From Reyranella sp. (GTDB lineage Bacteria > Pseudomonadota > Alphaproteobacteria > Reyranellales > Reyranellaceae): 14,099 nt of DNA. The notes beneath the pieces were generated by a model. The model was not told the origin of the DNA, ran no database searches, and was given only the letters and a program-made list of their open reading frames with translations. Position numbers and translations under genes: made by a program. The stretch lies in contig JAUXST010000434.1 in the NCBI GenBank assembly GCA_030679805.1, positions 1 to 14,099 on the forward strand, in the 5' to 3' direction. This document shows positions 1 to 7,566 of the stretch, one piece after another; position 1 is the stretch's first letter, and the number at the start of each line of letters is the position of its first letter.

Positions 1-1338
1 GCACCGCTCGCCGTCTGGCGCGCCCGCGCCGAGGCCAAGGGCTGGCAGACGGTCGAAAGCCTCTGCGCCTTCGCCATGCCGGCCGGCCGGACCGTGAAGA
101 AGGTCTACGAGGCCTTCCGCGACGAGATCGTGGCCGATCTCAGGGCCGCGATGCCGGTCGACGCCGTGTTCCTGTCCATGCACGGCGCCATGGTGGCCGA
201 GGGCTACGACGATTGCGAAAGCGACCTGCTGGCCCATGTCCGCAAAGTCGTGGGTCCGGACGTGCCCGTCGGCGTCGAACTCGACCTCCATTGCAACATC
301 GGCGAGGGCACGATGCGCGACGCCACCGCGCTGGTGCTGTTCAAGGAATATCCGCACGTCGACGTGTCGGACCGCGCCGACGACCTGTTCAACGTCATGG
401 AAGGCGCCATCGAAGGTCGTACGAAGCCGGTGATGGCGGCATGGGACTGCCGCATGATCGGCGTGTTCCACACCACGCGTCAGCCGATGCGCGGCTTCGT
501 CGACAAGCTCCAGTCGATGGAAGGCAAGGACGGCGTGCTCTCGCTCTCCGTCGCCCACGGCTTCCCGTGGTCCGACATCGAGGAGATGAGCAGCAAAGTC
601 ATCGCCATCACCGACGGCGACCAGCCCAAGGCCCTGAAACTCGCCAAGGAACTCGGCCAGGAATTCTTCGCCATGCGGGCGGCGACCCAGCCGCCCTATG
701 TCACGCTGGACGCCGCCATGGCGCGCGTTTCCTCGCACAACCTGCCCAAGCCCATGGTGCTGGCCGACGTGTCGGACAATGCCGGCGGCGGCGCCGCTTC
801 CGATTCGACCTTCATCCTGAAGGCGCTGCTCGACGGCAAGGTGAAGGACGCGGCCATCGCCATGTTCTGGGATCCCGGCGCCGTGAAGCTCGCCTTCGAG
901 GTCGGCGAAGGGGCCGAACTCGACATCCGCCTCGGCGGCAAGCTCGGCCCGCAGTCCGGCCAGCCGGTCGATGCCCGCGCCAAAGTGCTGAAGCTCGAGA
1001 AGGACGTCTTCATCCAGTTCGGCGGCGCGCGCAAAGGCACCAGCCCGATCGGCGACGCGGCGGCGCTGCAGATCGAGGGCGTGACGGTGATCGTCAACAC
1101 CAAGCGCGGGCAGTGCCACAGCCTCGACTGCTTCACCAAGCTCGGCATCGATCCCTCGACCAAGAAGGTGGTGGTGGTGAAATCGATGCAGCATTTCCAT
1201 GCCGCCTATGCGCCGATCGCCAGCGAAGTGGTCTATGTCGCGGCACCGGGCGCGCTGGTGCCTGACTGGTCACTGCTGCCCTACACCAAGGTCGACAAGG
1301 CGCAGTGGCCGTTCGTGGCCGATCCGCATGCCGGATGA
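1..1338 (+). CDS. M81 family metallopeptidase (MlrC-like), 5' end outside window
   Basis: The frame is open from base 1, so the real start lies upstream and the ATG at 76 is internal. The protein belongs to the M81/MlrC family, named after microcystinase C, a probable zinc enzyme that cleaves linear peptides or amides; the substrate here is unknown. Seen in the sequence: an MHGAM motif with its His at 181-183, the acidic stretch YDDCESDLL just after it, ELDLH at 277-291 (a likely metal-ligand segment), the Gly-rich SDNAGGGAASDS near 772-804, and the C-terminal MlrC block with VVVVKSMQHFHAAY near 1168-1209. The 445 residues visible are most of a usual family member of about 490 to 500. The stop overlaps the next start (ATGA at 1335-1338), so the two genes are probably one operon. 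M81 proteins with RidA-like neighbours suggest amide or amino-acid derivative catabolism, which is an inference. Confidence 0.9.
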   Translation, partial: APLAVWRARAEAKGWQTVESLCAFAMPAGRTVKKVYEAFRDEIVADLRAAMPVDAVFLSMHGAMVAEGYDDCESDLLAHVRKVVGPDVPVGVELDLHCNIGEGTMRDATALVLFKEYPHVDVSDRADDLFNVMEGAIEGRTKPVMAAWDCRMIGVFHTTRQPMRGFVDKLQSMEGKDGVLSLSVAHGFPWSDIEEMSSKVIAITDGDQPKALKLAKELGQEFFAMRAATQPPYVTLDAAMARVSSHNLPKPMVLADVSDNAGGGAASDSTFILKALLDGKVKDAAIAMFWDPGAVKLAFEVGEGAELDIRLGGKLGPQSGQPVDARAKVLKLEKDVFIQFGGARKGTSPIGDAAALQIEGVTVIVNTKRGQCHSLDCFTKLGIDPSTKKVVVVKSMQHFHAAYAPIASEVVYVAAPGALVPDWSLLPYTKVDKAQWPFVADPHAG

Positions 1339-1805
1339 ACAGGTTCGTCCTTTCCGGTGCGCTTGCGCTTGCGATGGCATCGAACGCTGTGCTCGCGCAG
1401 TCGTCGCCGAATGGCGTCAGGACGCTCGATCCTCCCGGCGCCATCAAGGCGGAGGGGACCTGGAGTCTGGGCGTCCGGGCCGGCGACTTCATCTTCGTCG
1501 CCGGCATGCAGGGCGTCGACGCCGCGACCAACAAACTGGTGGCGGATCCCGAGGGCCGCATCCGCCAGGCCTTCCTCAACATCAGGCTGATCGCCCGATC
1601 GGAGGGCGCCAGTCTGCAGGACTGCGTGCGGCTCACGATTTATGTGAGCGACCTCGACCAGGTCGCCGCCCTGGTCGACAAGGTGCAGGCCGAACTCTGG
1701 GGCAAACCGCCCTATCCGCCGCGTACGATGGTCGAGGTCCGGCGCCTGTTCGACGACGACATCGTCGAGATCGACAGCGTCTTCTATGCACCTCCGAAAA
1801 AGTGA
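1335..1805 (+). CDS. RidA/YjgF/Rid family protein with signal peptide
   Basis: This is a small Rid-family protein of 156 residues. Cytosolic RidA hydrolyses reactive enamine and imine intermediates to keto acids and ammonia. Here the first 21 residues look like a Sec signal peptide (Arg at 3, hydrophobic core FVLSGALALAMA, likely cleavage after VLA at 19-21), so the mature domain probably works in the periplasm. The Rid core follows: VAGMQGVD at 55-62, the segment ending DCVRLTIYVSDL at 96-107, PPRTMVEV with Arg130 at the position of the carboxylate-binding Arg of active RidA, and EID at 145-147. I chose the ATG at 1335 because it overlaps the upstream stop and places the signal peptide at the N-terminus; a longer frame from 1305 would add ten unlikely residues. 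Family assignment is secure. Deaminase activity is only suggested by Arg130. Confidence 0.88.
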   Translation: MNRFVLSGALALAMASNAVLAQSSPNGVRTLDPPGAIKAEGTWSLGVRAGDFIFVAGMQGVDAATNKLVADPEGRIRQAFLNIRLIARSEGASLQDCVRLTIYVSDLDQVAALVDKVQAELWGKPPYPPRTMVEVRRLFDDDIVEIDSVFYAPPKK

Positions 1806-1945
1806 GCAAAACCGCGATATTTCAGGGCGTTTACAGCGGCGGGGCTGATTGGTATGTTCCGCCGCGTCGCGGCCCGGGACGGCCATTTTGTCGTTTAAAA
1901 TCAACGACTTAGCGTGATCCCGCCTCGGCGCGAGGGGCGCGATCC
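1806..1945 (+). promoter_or_regulatory. prs leader: possible promoter and a small hairpin over the ribosome site
   Basis: This 140-base gap separates the RidA-like gene from prs. A GGCC-CGGGAC-GGCC element followed by ATTTTGTCGTTT at 1871-1896 could be a weak terminator, and TAAAAT at 1896-1901 resembles a -10 box, but no convincing -35 box precedes it at the right distance. CCTCG-GCG-CGAGG at 1923-1935 forms a 5-bp stem with a 3-base loop whose right arm runs into AGGGG (1933-1937), the likely Shine-Dalgarno sequence eight bases before the prs ATG. All are visual matches only. Confidence 0.25.
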
Positions 1946-2878
1946 ATGAAGATTCTCACCGGCAACAGCAACCGACCGCTGGCGGAAGCCATTTCCGCCA
2001 AGCTGGCGCTGCCGCTGGTCAGGGCCAATATCCGACGCTTCTCGGACAACGAGATCTTCGTCGAGATTCTAGAAAACGTGCGCGGCGAGGACATGTTCGT
2101 CCTCCAGTCGACGAGTTCTCCGGCCAACGACCATCTGATGGAGCTGCTGATCACCATCGATGCGCTGCGCCGCAGCTCGGCGCGACGCATCACCGCGGTG
2201 ATGCCCTACTTCGGCTACGCCCGACAGGACCGCAAGACCGGCTCGCGGACGCCGATCTCGGCCAAGCTGGTCGCCAACCTCCTGACCAACGCTGGCGCCA
2301 ACCGCGTGCTGACCCTCGACCTGCACGCAGCACAAATCCAGGGCTTCTTCGATATCCCCGTCGACAACCTCTATGCCGGCCCGGTGTTCAGCAAGGACAT
2401 CAAGGAAACGCTGCCCAACCGCAACCTCACCGTGGTATCGCCCGACGTCGGCGGCGTGGTGCGCGCGCGCGCCATCGCCAAGCGCATCGACGCCGACCTC
2501 GCCATCATCGACAAGCGCCGCGAGGCAGCGGGAGTCAGCGAAGTGATGAACGTGATTGGCGACGTGAAGGGGAGCGACTGCATCCTGATCGACGACATCG
2601 TCGACTCGGCCGGCACGCTGTGCAATGCAGCGGTCGCCCTGATGGACCAGGGCGCCAAGTCGGTGTCGGCCTACGTCACGCACGGCGTGCTGTCGGGCGG
2701 TGCCGTCGCCCGCGTAGCGGCCTCGCCGATGGAGAAGCTGGTCATCACCGATTCGATCCAGCCCACCGAGGCGGTACGGATTTCGCCCAACGTCCGGCCC
2801 CTCAGCATCGCCACGCTGATGGCCGAGGCGATGAAGCGCATTTCCGACGAGACGTCGGTATCGAGTTTGTTCGACTGA
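1946..2878 (+). CDS. prs: Ribose-phosphate pyrophosphokinase (PRPP synthetase)
   Basis: The enzyme makes 5-phosphoribosyl-1-pyrophosphate from ribose 5-phosphate and ATP in the cytosol, feeding purine, pyrimidine, NAD, histidine and tryptophan synthesis. At 310 residues it has the usual class I length. Landmarks: FSDNEIFVEI at 32-41, the ATP-site segment VMPYFGYARQDRK at 85-97, LDLHAAQIQGFF at 124-135 with the metal-binding His128, the catalytic flexible loop beginning DKRRE at 189 (Lys190 and Arg192 match the E. coli loop residues), and the PRPP-binding loop DDIVDSAGT at 216-224. An AGGGG ribosome site lies eight bases before the ATG. It heads a run of same-strand translation genes (L25, pth, ychF), a gene order found in many alphaproteobacteria. 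The 101 bases that follow before rplY show no clear terminator. Confidence 0.97.
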   Translation: MKILTGNSNRPLAEAISAKLALPLVRANIRRFSDNEIFVEILENVRGEDMFVLQSTSSPANDHLMELLITIDALRRSSARRITAVMPYFGYARQDRKTGSRTPISAKLVANLLTNAGANRVLTLDLHAAQIQGFFDIPVDNLYAGPVFSKDIKETLPNRNLTVVSPDVGGVVRARAIAKRIDADLAIIDKRREAAGVSEVMNVIGDVKGSDCILIDDIVDSAGTLCNAAVALMDQGAKSVSAYVTHGVLSGGAVARVAASPMEKLVITDSIQPTEAVRISPNVRPLSIATLMAEAMKRISDETSVSSLFD

Positions 2879-2979
2879 AGGCTTATTGAACCGCGGAGTT
2901 TTGGAGATCCGGCGATCGGCACCCCTGGAGGCCGCGCCGCGAGTGAGAGAGAGCAAAAGCAAACCCAAGGAGAAGTGAG

Positions 2980-3705
2980 ATGTCAGAGACGACCAAAGTC
3001 GTCGCGAAGATGCGGGATCGGGCCGGCAAAGGGGGCGCCCGTTCCAGCCGTCGCGAGGGACTGATTCCCGCCGTGATCTACGGCGACAAGCAACCCCCGG
3101 TCATGATCGCGGTCGAGCCGAAATCGATCGAGCGCGAGCTGCACAAGGAAGGTTACTTCAACCACCGGCTTCAGATCGATGTCGAAGGCACGGACTACGC
3201 CGTCCTGCCGCGCGACGTGCAGATCGACCCGGTGACGGACAAGCCCCTCCATCTCGACTTCCTGCGCATCGGGCCTGAATCGATCATCACCGTGCAGGTG
3301 CCGGTCCACTTCAGGAACGAAGCGGCGGCACCCGGCATCAAGCGTGGCGGCGTGCTCAACATCGTGCTGCACGAAATCACGGTGCGCACCAAGGCCGACA
3401 AGATTCCGGAATATTTCGAAGTCGATCTGACGGGCCTCGAAATCGGCCACTCGATCCATCTCTCGACGATCTCGGTTCCCGAGGGCGTGCGGGTGGTGAG
3501 CCGGGACAAGGATGCCACCGTGGCGTCGATTGCCGCCCCGACCGTGGTGCGCGAGCAGGCGGCGGCGGACGCGTCGGCTCCGGCAGCGGCCGAAGGTGCA
3601 GCTCCGGCAGCGGGTGCAGCACCCGCGGCGGGCGGTGCGGCTCCGGCGGCAGGCGCTGCGGCGCCGGCAGCGGGCGGCAAGGCCCCCGCGCCGGCGAAGA
3701 AGTAG
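2980..3705 (+). CDS. rplY: 50S ribosomal protein L25, Ctc/TL5 form
   Basis: L25 binds 5S rRNA in the large subunit; the long form is also called Ctc, a general stress protein in Bacillus. The 241 residues fall into three parts. Residues 1-95 are the L25 RNA-binding domain (RSSRREGLIPAVIYG at 21-35, LPRDVQIDPVTDKPLHLDF at 76-94). Residues about 98-188 are the TL5/Ctc beta domain (KRGGVLNIVLHEI, then SIHLSTISVPEGVRV). Residues about 192-241 are a low-complexity Ala/Pro/Gly tail ending in KAPAPAKK. Such tails are common in alphaproteobacterial L25. AAGGAG at 2967-2972 is a strong ribosome site seven bases before the ATG. pth follows after 27 bases, so co-transcription is likely. Confidence 0.96.
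   Translation: MSETTKVVAKMRDRAGKGGARSSRREGLIPAVIYGDKQPPVMIAVEPKSIERELHKEGYFNHRLQIDVEGTDYAVLPRDVQIDPVTDKPLHLDFLRIGPESIITVQVPVHFRNEAAAPGIKRGGVLNIVLHEITVRTKADKIPEYFEVDLTGLEIGHSIHLSTISVPEGVRVVSRDKDATVASIAAPTVVREQAAADASAPAAAEGAAPAAGAAPAAGGAAPAAGAAAPAAGGKAPAPAKK
3580..3690 (+). repeat. Degenerate Ala/Pro-coding repeats in the L25 tail
   Basis: Imperfect GC-rich units coding for AAPAAG-type hexapeptides (GCTCCGGCAGCGGGT and variants) are repeated in tandem. They encode the disordered, Ala/Pro-rich C-terminus of L25. Such stretches change length easily by slippage, so copy number may differ between strains. Confidence 0.7.
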
Positions 3706-3732
3706 TCGGCGGACAAGGGTTCGGCCGGTCCG

Positions 3733-4356
3733 ATGCTTCTGCTTGTCGGGCTCGGCAACCCCGGGCCGCGCTACGCGGGGCACCGGCACAACGTTGGATT
3801 CATGGCGGTGGACGAGATCGTCCGCCGCCGTGTTTTCTCGCCGTGGCGCGCGCGGTTCAACGGCGAGGTGGCCGAAGGTCACCTGGGCGGCGAGCGCGTC
3901 ATCATCCTGAAGCCCATGACCTTCATGAACGAGTCGGCCAAGGCCGTGGGCGAGGCGGTGCGGTTTCTCAAGGTCCCGCTCGACCGCATGGTCGTGTTCC
4001 ACGACGAACTCGACATCGCGCCCGGCCGCGTGCGCATGAAGAAGGGCGGCGGCGCCGGCGGCCATAACGGGCTGCGCGACATCGACGCCCACGTCGGCAA
4101 GGACTATCGCCGGGTACGGATCGGCATCGGCCATCCCGGCCACAAGGATCTGGTGCTGCACTGGGTCCTGCGCGATTTCGAGCCGGACGAGCGCGATCCC
4201 AAGACCGGCTGGGTTCCGAAGCTGCTGTCGGCGCTGGCCGAGGAATCGGCGCTGCTGATCGAAGGCGGCGCCAAGGCGGACGAGAAATACATGAGCCGGG
4301 TGGCGCATCTCGCACCGCCTCCCGATCTCCCGACCAGACTGGACATCAGAGAGTAA
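3733..4356 (+). CDS. pth: Peptidyl-tRNA hydrolase
   Basis: Pth cleaves the ester bond between peptide and tRNA in peptidyl-tRNAs released early from ribosomes, recycling tRNA; it is essential in E. coli. The active-site residues can all be seen: Asn9 in GLGNPG, the catalytic His19 in RHNVGF, Asn66 in KPMTFMNES, Asp91 in FHDELD, and Asn112 in the loop GGGAGGHNGL. The 207 residues are slightly longer than the E. coli enzyme (194) because of a C-terminal extension after about residue 185. A weak AAGGG lies 15 bases upstream, so translation may depend in part on coupling with rplY. ychF starts 18 bases after the stop. The rplY-pth-ychF order is widespread and links ribosome function with tRNA recycling. 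Confidence 0.97.
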   Translation: MLLLVGLGNPGPRYAGHRHNVGFMAVDEIVRRRVFSPWRARFNGEVAEGHLGGERVIILKPMTFMNESAKAVGEAVRFLKVPLDRMVVFHDELDIAPGRVRMKKGGGAGGHNGLRDIDAHVGKDYRRVRIGIGHPGHKDLVLHWVLRDFEPDERDPKTGWVPKLLSALAEESALLIEGGAKADEKYMSRVAHLAPPPDLPTRLDIRE

Positions 4357-4374
4357 GCGGTCAGAAAGCAGAAA

Positions 4375-5472
4375 ATGGGTTTCAATTGCGGTATCGTCGG
4401 CCTGCCCAACGTCGGCAAGTCGACCCTGTTCAACGCGCTCACGGCCACGCAGGCGGCACAGGCGGCCAACTATCCGTTCTGCACCATCGAGCCCAACGTC
4501 GGCCGCGTTGCCGTGCCCGATCCGCGCCTCGACAGGCTGTCGGAGATCGCGGGTTCGGCCAAGATCATCCCGACCCAGCTCGAGTTCGTCGACATCGCCG
4601 GCCTCGTCAAAGGCGCCTCGAAGGGCGAGGGCCTAGGCAACCAGTTCCTCGCCAACATCCGCGAGGTCGACGCCATCGCCCACGTCCTGCGCTGCTTCGA
4701 GGACGGCGACGTGACCCATGTCCAGGGCAACGTCGATCCGGTGCGCGATGCCGAGATCGTCGAGACCGAGCTGATGCTGGCCGACCTTGACAGCCTGGAA
4801 AAGCGCCTGCCCAACCTCGAAAAGCGCGCCAAGGGCGGCGACAAGGATGCGGCGGCCGAAGCACCGGTGGTCAAGAAGGCACTGGACGCATTGCGCGAGG
4901 GCAAGCCTGCCCGCGATGCCGCGCTGACGGCCGACGAACTCCCGGTGTTCCGCGGGCTGCAGCTCATCACCGCCAAGCCGATGATGTACGTGCTGAACGT
5001 CGACGAAGGCTCGGCCGCCACCGGCAACGCCCACAGCACCAAGGCGGAAGCCTTCGCCAAGGGCCGCGGCATGCTGGCCGTGGTGATTTCCGCCGCCATC
5101 GAGGCCGAGGTGGCGCAGCTGCCGACCGAGGACCAGGGCGACTATCTTTCTTCACTCGGCCTCAAGGAGACGGGCCTCGCCCGCGTCGTGCGCGCGGGCT
5201 ACCAGCTTCTCGATCTCGTGACCTTCTTCACGGTCGGGCCGAAGGAGGCGCGGGCCTGGACGGTGCGCCGCGAAGCCACGGCACCTGCCGCTGCCGGCGT
5301 CATCCACACCGACTTCGAGAAGGGCTTTATCCGCGCCGAGACCATCGCCTACGACGACTACGTGACCCTGAAGGGCGAGGCGGGCGCCCGCGATGCCGGC
5401 AAGCTGCGCCTCGAGGGCAAGGACTACACCGTCAAGGACGGCGACGTCTTCCACTTCCGCTTCAATGTTTGA
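4375..5472 (+). CDS. ychF: Redox-regulated ATPase YchF (Obg-related, OLA1 family)
   Basis: YchF is a ribosome-associated P-loop protein of the Obg family that prefers ATP over GTP and is linked to translation and oxidative stress responses. Seen here: the P-loop GLPNVGKST at 9-17, the switch region DIAGLVKGASKGEGLGN at 73-89, NVDE at 208-211 in place of the NKxD guanine motif (the known basis of ATP preference in this family), a helical coiled-coil region about 125-200, and a C-terminal TGS domain from about residue 280 (LVTFFTVGPKEARAW to the end FHFRFNV). The length of 365 matches the family almost exactly. No clear Shine-Dalgarno sequence is visible before the ATG. The stop is only three bases from the stop of the convergent phoX-like gene. 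Confidence 0.97.
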   Translation: MGFNCGIVGLPNVGKSTLFNALTATQAAQAANYPFCTIEPNVGRVAVPDPRLDRLSEIAGSAKIIPTQLEFVDIAGLVKGASKGEGLGNQFLANIREVDAIAHVLRCFEDGDVTHVQGNVDPVRDAEIVETELMLADLDSLEKRLPNLEKRAKGGDKDAAAEAPVVKKALDALREGKPARDAALTADELPVFRGLQLITAKPMMYVLNVDEGSAATGNAHSTKAEAFAKGRGMLAVVISAAIEAEVAQLPTEDQGDYLSSLGLKETGLARVVRAGYQLLDLVTFFTVGPKEARAWTVRREATAPAAAGVIHTDFEKGFIRAETIAYDDYVTLKGEAGARDAGKLRLEGKDYTVKDGDVFHFRFNV

Positions 5473-5475
5473 CCG

Positions 5476-7410
5476 CTAGGACCCTATCGGCCCGCCGCCC
5501 CTCTTGGTGATGGCGATGACGGCGGGCCTGGGCGGCATGCCGTCCTTGAAGTCGGGCCAACGCGTCGACGGCTTCTCGAAGGTCGAGCCGGCATCCTCGC
5601 CCGGATGCTGAATGGCAAGGAACACCGTGCTGTCGTCGGGCGTCAGGATCGGGCCGCAGACCTCCGCGCCGGTCGGCGCCTGGAAGAAGCACCGCGTCAG
5701 GCCGCGGCCGAAACCCGCGGTGTCGGCGCCATAGAGACCGTCGGCGATGCCGGCCGCCGTCGGCGCGCCGTCGGTGGCGATCCAGATGCGGCCCTTGCTG
5801 TCGAAGGCGCAATTGTCGACGCAGGACAGCCAGCCGTTCTCCGTTGTCGCCCGATGATAGCGCGCGCCGGCATCGATGCCGGGCTTGCCACCGACGACGA
5901 AGATCGCCCAGGTGCCCTCGGTCGACCCATGCTCGCCATCCTTGGGGGTGATCTCGATGACGTGACCGTGGGCATTGCGGGCCATCGGATTGGCCCGGTT
6001 CACCTGCTGCTCGGTGCGCCGCGTATTGTTGGTGAGCATGACGTAGACTCGTCCGTTGACCGGATTGGTCTCGATGTCCTCAGGACGATCCATTGGCGTG
6101 GCCTTCAGCAGATCGGCGGCCACACGGGTATAGATCAGGATGTCGGCCTGGCTTGCGAAACCATTCTCCGCCGTCAACGGGCCCTGGCCATGGACCAGCG
6201 GCAACCACTCGACCTTGCCGTCATCGGCGAAGCGGGCGACGTAAAGCGTGCCCTCGTCCAGCAGGTTCTTGTTTGCCGCCCGGGCGTTCTGGCTCCAAGG
6301 CTTGGCCGTGACGAACTTGTAGACATAGTCGAACCGCTCGTCGTCGCCGCTGTAGAACACCACCCGGCCGTCCTTGGCGAGGGCGTAGGTGCAGCCCTCG
6401 TGCTTGAAGCGGCCGAGCGCGGTGCGCTTGATCGGCGCGGCCGAAGGATCGTACGGATCGATCTCGACGATCCAACCGAAGCGATTGGGTTCGTTCGGTT
6501 CCTTCTCGACGTTGAAGCGATCGAAATGCTGGGCCCAGGCGTACCAGGTGGCCTTCGAGATGCCGTAGCGCTTGTAGGCCTTGGCATCGGGCATCTTCTC
6601 GGCATCGCCGCCGAAATAGCCGTTGAAATTCTCTTCCGCGGTCAGCCACGTACCCCAGGGTGTGCTGCCTCCGGCACAGTTGTTCAGCATGCCCAGCACC
6701 TTGGCGCCGGTCGGGTCGGTGGACGTCTTGAGTTTGTCGTGGCCTGCAGCCGGCCCGGAGACCTCCATCGGCGTGGTGCCGGTAATGCGCCGGCCGTATT
6801 TGCTGTCCGGCACGACCTTCCACATGCCGCCTTCGCGGGCGATCTCGATCACCGCGCCGCCGTGCGCCGACATCTCGACCTCGACCTGCGCCTTGCTGGC
6901 TTTCGTGCGGGATGCCCGCCCTTCGCCCATGCCGGCGAACATGAGATTGGTGTTCGTGTATTCGTGATTGACCACCATGAGGAAGCGGTCGTTCGCCGTG
7001 CTGCCGGCCGGCAAGGGATGCAAGCCGATGAAGTCGCAGTTATAGCCGAACTGCTTTTCCTGGGCGGCGGCTGTCAGGTTGGCGGGATCGAAGGCCGGTG
7101 CGCCGGCCACGACCGGATCGCCCCAGCGAATCACAACCTGCGTCTCGTAGCCTTCGGGGATGTGGTGGGTCTTGTCGAGCCCGTGGGCAACCTCCTTGAA
7201 GGTGAGCGACGACGGGCCGGTCTCCTGGGCCAGCGCCGTGCTGCCCAGCAGTTCATGGCTCAGGGCGGCAGCGGCGCCGGCTCCGAACAGGCCGCGCAAA
7301 GCACCGCGCCGGCCAAGCCGTCGCTCGATCAAGTCGCCGATCGAGGGTTCGTTACTGGGGTTCGAACCGACGTCTTCCGAATCGACGGCACCGTTCTCGT
7401 AGTTGCCCAT
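5476..7410 (-). CDS. phoX: PhoX-type alkaline phosphatase (DUF839 family), Tat-exported
   Basis: PhoX enzymes release phosphate from organic phosphoesters in the periplasm or outside the cell, using iron and calcium. The 644 residues include a twin-arginine leader: GRRGALRGLFG at 33-43 (Arg34-Arg35), a hydrophobic Ala-rich run, and likely cleavage near ALAQ at 59-62. Family signatures: MVVNHEYTNTN at 145-155, NNCAGGSTPWGTWLTAEEN at 243-261 (Cys245 is at the place of the iron-bridging Cys of the Pseudomonas enzyme, by recall), FKHEGCTYAL at 335-344, RPEDIETNPVNGRVYV at 442-457, and QHPGED at 601-606. I chose the ATG at 7410 because AAGGAG lies nine bases before it; an in-frame extension to 7461 lacks this. 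The 28 residues before the RR region are unusually long for a Tat leader but typical of PhoX. Some DUF839 proteins lack proven phosphatase activity, so the symbol is by family. Confidence 0.88.
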   Translation of the reverse strand: MGNYENGAVDSEDVGSNPSNEPSIGDLIERRLGRRGALRGLFGAGAAAALSHELLGSTALAQETGPSSLTFKEVAHGLDKTHHIPEGYETQVVIRWGDPVVAGAPAFDPANLTAAAQEKQFGYNCDFIGLHPLPAGSTANDRFLMVVNHEYTNTNLMFAGMGEGRASRTKASKAQVEVEMSAHGGAVIEIAREGGMWKVVPDSKYGRRITGTTPMEVSGPAAGHDKLKTSTDPTGAKVLGMLNNCAGGSTPWGTWLTAEENFNGYFGGDAEKMPDAKAYKRYGISKATWYAWAQHFDRFNVEKEPNEPNRFGWIVEIDPYDPSAAPIKRTALGRFKHEGCTYALAKDGRVVFYSGDDERFDYVYKFVTAKPWSQNARAANKNLLDEGTLYVARFADDGKVEWLPLVHGQGPLTAENGFASQADILIYTRVAADLLKATPMDRPEDIETNPVNGRVYVMLTNNTRRTEQQVNRANPMARNAHGHVIEITPKDGEHGSTEGTWAIFVVGGKPGIDAGARYHRATTENGWLSCVDNCAFDSKGRIWIATDGAPTAAGIADGLYGADTAGFGRGLTRCFFQAPTGAEVCGPILTPDDSTVFLAIQHPGEDAGSTFEKPSTRWPDFKDGMPPRPAVIAITKRGGGPIGS

Positions 7411-7566
7411 CCCGATCTCCTTGATGTTTGAGACTGCGGTACTCCCAGCCTGCGATATCAACGCTGCAACTCTGTGTCACTTTCGTTTCAGTCCCATCCA
7501 CAGGGCGCGTCAGCAAACCGTAGCGCGCCTGCTGTAGCTCCCGCGTGCAGTCATCCGAGGGAGACG
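7411..7566. promoter_or_regulatory. Divergent region between phoX-like and phytase-like genes
   Basis: These 156 bases hold the promoters for two genes read in opposite directions. Near the left end, on the minus strand, lies the AAGGAG ribosome site of the phoX-like gene. Near the right end GAGGGAG (7557-7563) is a good ribosome site for the phytase-like gene, followed four to seven bases later by ATC ATA rather than a normal start. A possible PHO box is listed separately. I see no confident -35/-10 pair on either strand. Confidence 0.55.
7474..7491 (+). promoter_or_regulatory. Possible PHO box (PhoB-site-like direct repeat), weak
   Basis: GTGTCAC-TTTC-GTTTCAG has the layout of a PhoB site: two 7-base half-sites with a 4-base spacer, giving an 11-base period. 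The first half keeps TGTCA intact; the second reads TTTCA. Against CTGTCAT twice, the first half differs at two positions and the second at three. The direct-repeat strand points to the phytase-like gene, whose coding begins about 76 bases downstream; the phoX-like start is 64 bases away on the other side. Context (two phosphatase-type genes) supports it more than the sequence does. Confidence 0.3.

Noticed and set aside
1871..1896. Rho-independent terminator after the RidA-like gene
   Set aside because: The stem is only four pairs (GGCC) and the T-run is broken, so I mention it only inside the leader entry.
2983..4308. Open frame of 441 codons on the minus strand across rplY and pth
   Set aside because: It crosses two well-identified genes antisense, with low-complexity Arg/His/Ala composition typical of a shadow frame.
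5605..7431. Long open frame of 608 codons on the plus strand
   Set aside because: It is the mirror of the phoX-like gene in high-GC DNA, shows no recognisable family and is Ala/Gly/Arg/Val-rich without domain motifs.
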